A stretch of 20,572 nt of DNA from CAZBWE01 sp964495465 (GTDB taxonomy: Bacteria; Planctomycetota; Phycisphaerae; Sedimentisphaerales; Anaerobacaceae). Both the position numbers and the translations under genes were made by a program. A model generated the notes under the pieces. The model saw only the letters and a list, made by a program, of their open reading frames with translations, had not been told where the DNA came from and did not search any database. The stretch covers positions 1 through 20,572 of the forward strand of contig CAZBWE010000043.1 in the NCBI GenBank assembly GCA_964495465.1. The letters are read 5' to 3'. How positions within the stretch are numbered: the stretch's first letter is position 1; each line of letters opens with the position of its first letter. This document shows positions 14,675 to 20,572 of this stretch, one piece after another.

Positions 14675-15595
14675 CTATCCATCCCCATGCAATCTACCCC
14701 AGACGGCCTTTCGCATCTTGTACAAATCCTCGAGACCATCTTCATCTCCTGCTTCAACTTGCAAATTCTGTGGTGGATTTGCCTTATGGCCGGCTTCTAT
14801 CGACACTCTACCTTTCCATTTCCAGTATTCAACGTGTCCATCTGCATAAGAGACATTAGTTCCGTCACCGTGCCGGCAGTGGGGTGGGTCCCACCATATT
14901 GTATTGGTATTGTTATAATGAACAGCATAGCTATCGGGAGTTATGCGGCCCTCATCAACAAAAACAATTCTATATGCCGGACCAGGGACGGTGATTTCCG
15001 TTTTCCTTTTTACCCATAACATTGTCCTGCCTGCTTTTACTCCCTTATTATTGCTGTCTATAGTTCCTGTCCTTGCGAGCCCATTCATAGAATCGACTAT
15101 GGAATAGGTTCGTATTTCTCCGCGAACGCCGGTCGGGCAGTGGTAAGACTTGTAGTTATTGCAATACGAAAACAGGGCCCCGGCTTTAATTGCCTTTATC
15201 TGGATGTCCTCGTCTAAATGCTCACCTATAATCCAATTATCATGAACATCGTCACCTGTCCACCAGCGCTCTCCGGCATGTATGCCGGTCTGCCTCACCG
15301 GCGCCTCACCATCCCCTGAATTAAACGCTTCCCCATTGACAATCCTGTCACTGTTTTCATCAGCATACATAATCCAGGCAAGTGTCAGCTCTCTCAGGTT
15401 GTTAAGACAAACCGCTCGTTTGCCCTGCTCCCTGGCACGATTCAGCGACGGTATCAATATTGCCATCAATAATGCGATGATGGCAATTACGACCAGCAGC
15501 TCTATCAGGGTAAATGCGGGAAGAGACTTCTTATCCGCCCTGCATGGCATTTTTTTCTCTAATGGAATAAATACGCTCTGTTCTTTTTTAATCAT
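14675..15595 (-). CDS. Type II/IV pseudopilin-like protein with HX9DG-type C-terminal motif
   Basis: It has a prepilin leader, KKSLPA, then FTLIELLVVIAIIALLMAIL. Cleavage is expected just before the phenylalanine, with alanine instead of the commoner glycine at -1. A hydrophobic helix and a RAREQGKRAVCLNNLRELTLAW amphipathic helix follow. The body holds paired cysteines. The C-terminal part has CRHGDGTNVSYADGHVEYW, the planctomycete pre-pilin HX9DG signature. Such proteins occur in tens of copies per planctomycete genome and are thought to assemble with type II secretion-like machinery at the inner membrane. I chose ATG at 15595 (306 residues). A TTG at 15610 and an ATG at 15550 (MPCRADKKS, a more usual leader length) are alternatives. 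It is downstream of a paralogue with 63 bases or more between them. Confidence 0.85.
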   Translation of the reverse strand: MIKKEQSVFIPLEKKMPCRADKKSLPAFTLIELLVVIAIIALLMAILIPSLNRAREQGKRAVCLNNLRELTLAWIMYADENSDRIVNGEAFNSGDGEAPVRQTGIHAGERWWTGDDVHDNWIIGEHLDEDIQIKAIKAGALFSYCNNYKSYHCPTGVRGEIRTYSIVDSMNGLARTGTIDSNNKGVKAGRTMLWVKRKTEITVPGPAYRIVFVDEGRITPDSYAVHYNNTNTIWWDPPHCRHGDGTNVSYADGHVEYWKWKGRVSIEAGHKANPPQNLQVEAGDEDGLEDLYKMRKAVWGRLHGDG

Positions 15596-15673
15596 CTTTT
15601 TTTCTTTCAACTTTTATGCCCCGTTGAAAACGAGCCACGAATGCCGGTTTTTCAATATGGGATTCATTTATGT

Positions 15674-16537
15674 TTAATAGTCCTTGAACTTTTTTATCCA
15701 TTCCGGCCATTTTGATGGCGTAACACCGCCAGCCAGAGTCATTGGGCCTTTTGTGTTAAAAGTCCTGTGCCATTTCAGAGTCCACAGCTCCTTAACGCCG
15801 ACCTTCCTCGCAGAAAAATCCAAAAAGGAGCTGTTGACAAATCCCCTGTGCCGATTGATACAGCACCGCGCCATATGGTTTGCCTCGTCTTTCTCCCAGT
15901 CATCGAACTCGGCAAAGGGGTTGTCACCTGGCTCCGGCCATAAGTCAAACCGTAGCGCATCTACAAATAAAGGGACCCGGTATGCTCCGGCTACATTGGG
16001 TGTTCTCCAACCGGAACTGGTGGGCACCGTGCTTTGAGAAAATGTAGCATTAGACGATACGGTAAGGACATAACTATTAAGCCCATAGCTTCCGTTGATG
16101 CCGTTTTTGCCGGAATAATACGTTACACCAGTAACACTATCGGTTTCGTTTTGGCTGTTGTTATAACCAAAGATACCCCAGGAGTGGAATATACTAAGAC
16201 TTCGCTGCTCAACGCCGTGCTTGTCGTATCTAGATTTTGTGCCCGGGGCCGTCGGACAAAACCAGATTTTATTTTTCTTCCAGTCTTTCAGGTCATCGCC
16301 AAGCTGCCAAGGCCACCACCACCCGTTATCTCCTAAGCCGGACCAGAATTTGCCGTCGTTCTCTCCCGTATATGTAGCACAGATAATATTCCATTGCCTA
16401 ATATTCGACAAACACCTTATCATCCTGGCCTGTTCTCTTGCCCGTGCCAAGGCCGGTATCAATATCGCCATCAAAAGCGCTATGATAGCAATCACCACCA
16501 AAAGCTCTATCAACGTGAATCCTCTTTTTTTACACAT
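15674..16537 (-). CDS. Type II/IV pseudopilin-like protein, WTLKWHR-tail type
   Basis: A 287-residue protein. It has a short leader MCKKRG, processed before FTLIELLVVIAIIALLMAIL, then ARAREQARMIRCLSNIRQW. The leader and helix are nearly identical to those of the next gene, while the rest differs. The C-terminus contains CCINRHRG, FLDFSARKVGVKELWTLKWH and a WPEWIKKFKDY ending, a combination I associate with one pseudopilin subfamily in Phycisphaerae. AGAGGA lies six bases before the ATG on the minus strand, and a promoter lies at 16692-16664. Probably inner-membrane anchored with a periplasmic globular domain. The substrate is unknown, and no secretion ATPase or prepilin peptidase gene is nearby. 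Confidence 0.87.
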   Translation of the reverse strand: MCKKRGFTLIELLVVIAIIALLMAILIPALARAREQARMIRCLSNIRQWNIICATYTGENDGKFWSGLGDNGWWWPWQLGDDLKDWKKNKIWFCPTAPGTKSRYDKHGVEQRSLSIFHSWGIFGYNNSQNETDSVTGVTYYSGKNGINGSYGLNSYVLTVSSNATFSQSTVPTSSGWRTPNVAGAYRVPLFVDALRFDLWPEPGDNPFAEFDDWEKDEANHMARCCINRHRGFVNSSFLDFSARKVGVKELWTLKWHRTFNTKGPMTLAGGVTPSKWPEWIKKFKDY

Positions 16538-16663
16538 AGTAATTCCTCTAAATTCTGCTTCACATAAAGTTATTTTCTTATCAAGATGCGCAAAATATCA
16601 CTACTGTTCTCTTTTTTATCATTTCTGCCCCATTTTGAATATATTATCGCCACAACAAAACCC

Positions 16664-16692
16664 ATTATACCCTAAATCCAGCGTTTCCGCAA
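16664..16692 (-). promoter_or_regulatory. Promoter of the pseudopilin gene pair
   Basis: Minus strand: TTGCGG (16692-16687), 17 bases, perfect TATAAT (16669-16664). The -35 matches only its first three bases. The leader to the ATG at 16537 would be about 120 bases. The promoter lies just beyond the rsmA stop codon, so the pilins can be read separately from the ribE-rsmA group. Confidence 0.5.
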
Positions 16693-16708
16693 CTCAAAAA
16701 TGAATTTT

Positions 16709-17638
16709 TCAAGATTTATTACCCAATGGCCGGCACAGATTCGCAATTGCGATGTAATCCTCCGGCGATAAGTTTTCAGGGCGTTTTCGAGGGTCGAGCG
16801 AGGCACGATTAAAAATATCCTGCCAGTTTTCAACTCTCTCTAAGTCGCCCCTGACCAATTTGCTACAGGCCGCAAGTGTTTTACGCCGATGGCACATAAA
16901 AAACCCCACTATTTCGCTGAAAAGCTTGAATTCTTTGATTCGGCTGCGTTTTCCCTTACTTTTCACAAACTCAACGATTGCAGAATCGACTCTCGGCTCA
17001 GGCCAGAAGACCGTCGGCTTCAGCGCCCTTATCACTTTTACATCACCGGCAGCAGCCAATAAGATGCTTAAAATGCCGTAATCTTTGCTTCCGGCAGCGG
17101 CTGTCATCCGCTCTGCGACCTGCTTTTGGACCGTAACATACATACCATCGGCCACCAATGGTTCGACAGACTCACCACCCTGAGCGAAGTCGAAGGGCGG
17201 CCCGGTTACCAGATTCAGCAGGACAGGTGAGGCAACATTATATGGCAAATTCGCCACCAACAAAAACCGGCCGGTGTACTTCCTGCGGGCAAGAGATAAT
17301 TTATCCGAAACTATCCGGCTTATAGTATGCTTGTTTTCAAGGATATCAGCATTGATAACCTCGACATTTTTTGTTCCTGCAAGCTGCGCCCGGGCAATAT
17401 CCGCCAGTATCCTGTCATACTCGACTGCAAGGCAGTAACCGGCGTGTTCTGCCAGGCCCTCGGTCAAAGAGCCTGTTCCGCAGCCGACCTCGAGCACAAC
17501 ATCATTCCGGCTGATATTCGCAGAGTTAATGAGCAGCCGCATTAGATTAAGGTCTATTAGAAAGTGCTGGCCGAGACGCTTATTGACTGACGCCCCGGCG
17601 GAAGTAAGAAGCTGCTGGATTTGCTGCTTGGTCTGCAT
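16709..17638 (-). CDS. rsmA: 16S rRNA dimethyladenosine transferase RsmA (KsgA)
   Basis: Dimethylates two adjacent adenines in the 3'-terminal helix of 16S rRNA during late small-subunit assembly. The 309-residue product starts MQTKQQIQQLL and has the family's NKRLGQHFLID (19-29). SAM-binding motif I is VLEVGCGTGSLTE (48-60), the catalytic motif IV is NLPYN (130-134), and FWPEPRVDSAIV (211-222) and MCHRRKTL follow. Between NLVTG and PLVADGMYVTVQK, residues 149-159 (FDFAQGGESVE) are encoded by a palindromic repeat inserted in frame. The frame and all catalytic motifs stay intact. AGGA abuts the start codon directly, and the upstream sequence is the AT-rich repeat flanking the four-helix-bundle gene, so the original ribosome-binding site may have been displaced. 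Confidence 0.93.
   Translation of the reverse strand: MQTKQQIQQLLTSAGASVNKRLGQHFLIDLNLMRLLINSANISRNDVVLEVGCGTGSLTEGLAEHAGYCLAVEYDRILADIARAQLAGTKNVEVINADILENKHTISRIVSDKLSLARRKYTGRFLLVANLPYNVASPVLLNLVTGPPFDFAQGGESVEPLVADGMYVTVQKQVAERMTAAAGSKDYGILSILLAAAGDVKVIRALKPTVFWPEPRVDSAIVEFVKSKGKRSRIKEFKLFSEIVGFFMCHRRKTLAACSKLVRGDLERVENWQDIFNRASLDPRKRPENLSPEDYIAIANLCRPLGNKS
17160..17197 (-). repeat. Palindromic element inserted in frame in rsmA
   Basis: Ends TTCGAC (17162-17167) and GTCGAA (17189-17194) are inverted. The 18 bases 17177-17194 also occur at 9096-9113. The 33 bases from end to end equal 11 codons of rsmA (residues 149-159), in a loop between the helix after NLPYN and the next strand. RsmA proteins I know have only a few residues there. 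Confidence 0.8.
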
Positions 17639-17650
17639 TCCTGAAAATTC

Positions 17651-17677
17651 AGAATTTAGAATTTAAAATGTAGAATT
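17651..17677. repeat. Left AT-rich inverted repeat of the four-helix-bundle cassette
   Basis: AGAATTTAGAATT at 17651-17663 is the exact reverse complement of the 13-mer found twice on the other side of the gene (18089-18101 and 18110-18122). A third, partial unit, TAGAATT, ends at 17677. It fills the space between the rsmA start and the four-helix-bundle stop. Confidence 0.75.
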
Positions 17678-17678
17678 A

Positions 17679-18059
17679 TCAGCCGGAACGTGATTTCTTA
17701 ACAATTGTTGTGAGAATAGCAACCAATTCGTTCGATTCATTCAATAACGGTTTTAATCTGTCAGCCGGAACAATCCTGGTTTTCATCAATAGACGAAGCC
17801 AGTAGTATGTCTCCCTCGCCTCTTTAAGCGCTATGATACATTTCGAAATAAAATCTGCTTTACTATGTCCCGCTGACGCTTCCTCCAAATTCGCCCCTAT
17901 GGACGTTCCTGACCGTAAGACCTGTCTGCCTAAGACTTCGCCTCCGTCTTTTTTCCTGGACAGAAATTGATAAAGTTTCACTATTCTACAGGCAAACGAA
18001 AAACCACGCTCTTTGATATCCTTTCTGCCGGAACCTGTTCGAGTATTTTTTTTGCTCAT
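17679..18059 (-). CDS. Four-helix-bundle protein (23S rRNA intervening-sequence / S23 family)
   Basis: A 126-residue, mostly helical protein. SFACRIVKLYQFLSR, GRQVLRSGTSIGANLEEAS, ADFISKCIIALKEARETYYW and ESNELVAILTTIVKKS mark the four helices. The GTSIGANLEEA segment is the hallmark of the S23/IVP family. Relatives include proteins encoded within intervening sequences of 23S rRNA genes and the Avd protein of diversity-generating retroelements, but most free-standing copies have no known function. I see no reverse transcriptase here. A strong AAAGGAG lies seven bases before the ATG. The gene sits between pdxA and rsmA, flanked on both sides by AT-rich inverted repeats, which suggests insertion as a unit. 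Confidence 0.87.
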   Translation of the reverse strand: MSKKNTRTGSGRKDIKERGFSFACRIVKLYQFLSRKKDGGEVLGRQVLRSGTSIGANLEEASAGHSKADFISKCIIALKEARETYYWLRLLMKTRIVPADRLKPLLNESNELVAILTTIVKKSRSG

Positions 18060-18086
18060 GGACCTCTCCTTTGAAATTAAGAAAGT

Positions 18087-18122
18087 TTAATTCTAAATTC
18101 TAAACTCTCAATTCTAAATTCT
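18087..18122. repeat. Right AT-rich inverted repeat of the four-helix-bundle cassette
   Basis: AATTCTAAATTCT occurs twice in direct orientation (18089-18101 and 18110-18122), each the reverse complement of 17651-17663. The array overlaps the last codons of pdxA, whose stop codon is at 18102-18100. Confidence 0.75.
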
Positions 18123-19140
18123 TCTTCGCTGCTGCCATTCGTATTGCAGTAGTTATAGCCGATTTCATACCGGTCGCATCGGCTAAGTTTGCTCCTGCAA
18201 TATCGAAAGCCGTTCCATGAGCAGGAGATGTTCTTATAATCGGTATGCCGATGGTGATATTAACCGCCCTTTTGAAATCGAGCAGTTTTACGGGTATCAT
18301 ACCCTGGTCGTGATACATTGCGACGACGGCGTCGAATTCACCCTCAACAGCCCTCAAAAAAAGCGTGTCGGCGGGGAATGGGCCGTGACAATTTATCCCC
18401 TGTTCCTGTGCCAATAAAATCGCAGGAGAAATAATCCTCTGTTCCTCATCACCGAATTGCCCATCCTCTCCCGCGTGGGGATTCAGAGCCGCAACGCCGA
18501 TTTTCGGATTCGGGATATTAAAATACTCTTTCAATGCATCGTTTAGCAGGTCTATCGGCTCGAAAACACAGCCGATAGTGAACTTGTGCCTGACTTCAAA
18601 AAGCGCTTCGTGAATGGTTGCAAGAGCCAGTTTCAAAGGCCCTGCAACGAACATCATCACCTTTCGTTTGGATTTGCAGCGCGCAGCCAACATTTCGGTG
18701 TGTCCTGGCCAGGTTGCGCCGGCCAATTTCCAGCTTGTTTTGCTGATTGGTGCGGTAACCACCGCGTCAATTATTCCGTCCTTAGCAGCATCAATGGCAT
18801 CGAGACAGAATCTAATGGAGGCCTCGCCGGCTGCCTTGCTTGGACCTTTTATCCACGCCGGCACTATGTAATCATCGTAATCGGCTACCATAACCTTATG
18901 CGGATAATCCCTGCTAATTTTTTCGTGCTGATGCCGGCCCCAGAACGGTTCGATCTCGGCTTTATCAGCGGCATAGCAAAGCTGCTCATTCATACCGAAG
19001 ACGATATATTTCGCAGCCAGTCGGATTTCCGGGTCAGCCAGAGCTTTTACGACAACCTCCGGCCCGATGCCGGCAGGGTCGCCCATCGTGATACCAATCA
19101 CCGGCTGCTCAGATATCGAATTATTGTTGATTTTGTCCAT
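18100..19140 (-). CDS. pdxA: 4-hydroxythreonine-4-phosphate dehydrogenase PdxA
   Basis: NAD-dependent oxidation and decarboxylation of 4-phosphohydroxy-L-threonine in the DXP-dependent route to pyridoxal phosphate, in the cytoplasm. The conserved N-terminal GITMGDPAGIGPEVVVKAL and the three metal-binding histidine regions (WPGHTEML, NPHAGEDGQFGDEE, MYHDQGMIPVKLLDF) are all present, as is the C-terminal TSPAHGTAFDIAG. The open frame reaches back to 19242, but its first 24 codons merely translate a palindromic repeat. I place the start at ATG 19140 (MDKINNN, 347 residues with stop), with ATG 19164 as the alternative; neither has a textbook ribosome-binding site. The last codons, ending LELRV, come from the AT-rich repeat next to the four-helix-bundle gene. 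pdxA next to rsmA is a pairing also known in enterobacteria. Confidence 0.92.
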   Translation of the reverse strand: MDKINNNSISEQPVIGITMGDPAGIGPEVVVKALADPEIRLAAKYIVFGMNEQLCYAADKAEIEPFWGRHQHEKISRDYPHKVMVADYDDYIVPAWIKGPSKAAGEASIRFCLDAIDAAKDGIIDAVVTAPISKTSWKLAGATWPGHTEMLAARCKSKRKVMMFVAGPLKLALATIHEALFEVRHKFTIGCVFEPIDLLNDALKEYFNIPNPKIGVAALNPHAGEDGQFGDEEQRIISPAILLAQEQGINCHGPFPADTLFLRAVEGEFDAVVAMYHDQGMIPVKLLDFKRAVNITIGIPIIRTSPAHGTAFDIAGANLADATGMKSAITTAIRMAAAKKNLELRV

Positions 19141-19168
19141 AATATCGCAATGGGTAATACCCATAACC

Positions 19169-19236
19169 GTCATTCCTGTGAAAACAGGAATCCAGAAAAA
19201 CGATGATTGATGGATTCCCGCTTGCGCGGGAATGAC
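19169..19236. repeat. Double-hairpin palindromic repeat between ribE and pdxA
   Basis: Two hairpins: ATTCCTG (19172-19178) with CAGGAAT (19185-19191), and ATTCCCGC (19214-19221) with GCGGGAAT (19226-19233). The outer ends GTCATTCC and GGAATGAC make the whole 68 bases a palindrome. The right half is identical to 7145-7169. Translated on the minus strand it gives the familiar spurious peptide VIPAQAGIH and a PVFTGMT run. It lies in the leader of pdxA. Confidence 0.85.
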
Positions 19237-19262
19237 ATACACTACATATATAAAACGCCAAA

Positions 19263-19928
19263 TTAAAAGCCCAGTTGTTTTAATTTCTCCACGGTCAGCT
19301 TTTCCTTTTGAGGCAAAATCTTATCAAGTTGCTTTCTTATCGTCTTTACGATTATATCAGTTTCTATATTTACTACGTCACCGACTTTCGCCCGGCCTAA
19401 AGTAGTCTTTTTCAGCGTCTCGGGAATCAGGGCGACGGTGAAGCTGTTATTATCGATACTCGCTATCGTCAGGGAAACTCCGTCAACGGCGACCGAACCC
19501 TTTGCCACCATCTGCTCAAGCAGCTCAGGGCCGGCTGAAAACCTTATATCGGCAAAATCACCGTGCCTGTCAACCTGTTTTATGATGGCTGTCCCGTCAA
19601 TATGGCCCAGGACAAAGTGACCTCCGAACCTATCAGAAGCCCTCACCGCACGTTCGATATTGACCTGCGATATGGGACCTAATCCGCCCAGGGCCGATTT
19701 TGAAAGCGTTTCTGCGCTGACGTCAAAAGTTGCACCACTGCCATCAACTTTGGCAATGGTCAGGCAGACGCCATTTACAGCGATGCTGTCGCCGACTTGT
19801 AGTGAGCGTGTCGAACCTATTTTGCAGTCCTCGGCCAGCTTGCCCAAATCAATGGTCAGCACCATCACCCCAGCACCTCGGCTGACCGATTTAACCGTGC
19901 AAATCGCCTCTATTAGCCCTGTAAACAT
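19263..19928 (-). CDS. ribE: Riboflavin synthase, alpha chain
   Basis: Catalyses the last step of riboflavin synthesis: two 6,7-dimethyl-8-ribityllumazines give riboflavin plus the pyrimidine precursor. The 221-residue length and the two homologous barrels are typical. The first barrel starts MFTGLIEAI and has VNGVCLTIAKVDG. The second has GGHFVLGHIDGTA at the boundary and VDGVSLTIASIDNNSFTVALI. A C-terminal trimerisation helix ends the protein. No other riboflavin gene is nearby. It is the first gene of the minus-strand group ribE-pdxA-four-helix-rsmA, behind a promoter at 20021-19993. The leader of about 58 bases is too short for an FMN riboswitch. Confidence 0.94.
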   Translation of the reverse strand: MFTGLIEAICTVKSVSRGAGVMVLTIDLGKLAEDCKIGSTRSLQVGDSIAVNGVCLTIAKVDGSGATFDVSAETLSKSALGGLGPISQVNIERAVRASDRFGGHFVLGHIDGTAIIKQVDRHGDFADIRFSAGPELLEQMVAKGSVAVDGVSLTIASIDNNSFTVALIPETLKKTTLGRAKVGDVVNIETDIIVKTIRKQLDKILPQKEKLTVEKLKQLGF

Positions 19929-19934
19929 TTGAGA

Positions 19935-19963
19935 TTGACTATTTTTTATTTATTATTTACAAT
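19935..19963 (+). promoter_or_regulatory. Promoter for the right-edge membrane protein gene
   Basis: TTGACT (19935-19940), 17 bases, TACAAT (19958-19963), five of six consensus bases in each box. The start site is near 19970, with a leader of about 84 bases. It overlaps the transcribed leader of ribE on the other strand. Confidence 0.5.
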
Positions 19964-19992
19964 TGACAAGAGAACACGAAGCTCTTAAATCA

Positions 19993-20021
19993 ATTATAAA
20001 CAAATAATTAGCAATAATCAA
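19993..20021 (-). promoter_or_regulatory. Promoter of the ribE-pdxA-rsmA group
   Basis: Minus strand: TTGATT (20021-20016), 17 bases, perfect TATAAT (19998-19993). The start site is near 19986, about 58 bases before the ribE ATG. It faces the opposite promoter at 19935-19963, so the two transcripts overlap by a few dozen bases. Confidence 0.58.
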
Positions 20022-20053
20022 TGTTTATTGAGTAAGGAGGATGGAGTGCTGGT

Positions 20054-20572
20054 ATGAATACTTTTTGGTTAAAAATTGCAGGTATTGCGGTTTTAGTGCT
20101 CGTTGTGATAATAGCAATAGGGATTTTCAGCGGAGGCAAGCCGGAGCCGAAACAGCCAACAAAGACTATTTACGACCAGTGGGATGAGGACGAAAAAAGA
20201 TTAAACGCCGAACCACAGTATAAAGAGACAGCAGCACCACAGGAACCAATCCCGCAACCAACCGAACAAAACACAACTGTTCAGCCGACCGAACCGGTCG
20301 AGCCGCCCAAGCCGCAGTTCAAAAAATTATTACCGGAAGATGATATCGAGGCGCAGCGGCAGTGGCAGTGGGTCTTGAACCAGCGTAAGATGGGCCGGCT
20401 GCCGGTGATGGGTTATGGTCAAATGGTAAAAACCTGCCGGGATATTATCCAGCGCTGGCCGGGTAGCGAATATGCCTTCTACGCAAAAAGAGCACTGGCT
20501 GATTTGTCAGAGCGTTACAAAAAAATGTACAATATCACCGACGAAGAAACCGACCTCGGAGATTTCAAATAA
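20054..20572 (+). CDS. Membrane-anchored hypothetical protein with proline-rich linker and TPR-like end
   Basis: A complete 172-residue protein; its stop codon is the last three bases of the window. One membrane helix lies at residues 6-25 (LKIAGIAVLVLVVIIAIGIF). A disordered linker rich in Pro, Gln, Glu and Thr follows to about residue 90 (with EPVEPPKPQ). The compact C-terminal part is helical, and YGQMVKTCRDIIQRWPGSEYAFYAKRAL (about 123-150) has the spacing of a TPR-like or BamD-like repeat. No family is recognised. GGAG at 20043-20046 lies seven bases before the ATG. A stronger AAGGAGG (20034-20040) abuts an out-of-frame ATG at 20041. A role in the cell envelope is a guess from topology only. 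Confidence 0.75.
   Translation: MNTFWLKIAGIAVLVLVVIIAIGIFSGGKPEPKQPTKTIYDQWDEDEKRLNAEPQYKETAAPQEPIPQPTEQNTTVQPTEPVEPPKPQFKKLLPEDDIEAQRQWQWVLNQRKMGRLPVMGYGQMVKTCRDIIQRWPGSEYAFYAKRALADLSERYKKMYNITDEETDLGDFK

Noticed and set aside
17651..18122. CRISPR or diversity-generating retroelement around the four-helix-bundle gene
   Set aside because: The AATTCTAAATTCT units lack unique spacers of constant size, and there is no reverse transcriptase or template/variable repeat pair in the window.
18586..19206. A 206-codon plus-strand frame opposite pdxA
   Set aside because: It ends in translated repeat sequence and lies wholly over conserved PdxA motifs on the other strand.
19141..19242. PdxA N-terminal extension of 34 residues beginning MYVIPAQAGIH
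   Set aside because: It is the translation of a palindromic repeat. PdxA homology starts near GITMGDPAGIGPE, and ATG 19140 or 19164 suffices.
19929..19992. FMN riboswitch before ribE
   Set aside because: The leader is too short and AT-rich, without the conserved multi-stem core.

Overview
The window looks like chromosomal DNA of an uncultured planctomycete, most likely class Phycisphaerae. The main reason is a pair of pseudopilin-like genes (14675-16537, minus strand) with the planctomycete-type FTLIELLVVIAIIALLMAILIP leader helix. One carries a C-terminal HGDG...ADGH motif, the other a FLDFSARKVGVKELWTLKWHR-type tail. The SpoIVB-type S55 peptidase and the secreted beta-propeller protein also fit. 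This assignment rests on recognised protein style, not on a database search. No rRNA, tRNA, CRISPR array, insertion-sequence transposase or phage gene was seen.

Layout. 1-78 (-): start of a lipoprotein gene running off the left edge, behind a good sigma70-type promoter. 239-3829 (+): TauE/SafE-type permease, then pcm and recG. 4052-6661 (+): two-part potassium uptake system, TrkH/KtrB channel and TrkA/KtrA gating subunit. 6667-7122 (+): MNT-type nucleotidyltransferase (antitoxin type) followed by the wreck of its HEPN toxin partner. 9056-7179 (-): membrane-anchored TPR protein and an RluA/RluD-family pseudouridine synthase. 9395-14550 (+): exported S55 peptidase-domain protein, exported beta-propeller protein and a class I fumarase alpha subunit. 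16537-14675 (-): the two pseudopilins. 19928-16709 (-): ribE, pdxA, a four-helix-bundle (S23/IVP-type) gene and rsmA. 20054-20572 (+): small membrane-anchored protein of unknown function, complete at the right edge.

Most genes are ordinary housekeeping genes: protein repair, recombination, K+ uptake, rRNA modification, and riboflavin and pyridoxal phosphate synthesis. The unusual layer is the density of short palindromic elements of at least six sequence types. They lie between genes (3836-3975, 5861-5955, 7145-7169, 9071-9298, 19169-19236) and also inside genes. One adds about 16 codons in frame to recG, another adds about 11 codons in frame to rsmA, and a third sits where the centre of the HEPN gene should be. 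An AT-rich inverted repeat brackets the four-helix-bundle gene, which separates pdxA from rsmA. The reading I favour is a genome colonised by several families of small palindromic elements, comparable in behaviour to the Rickettsia palindromic elements that insert in frame in genes. The families themselves need genome-wide comparison to be defined.
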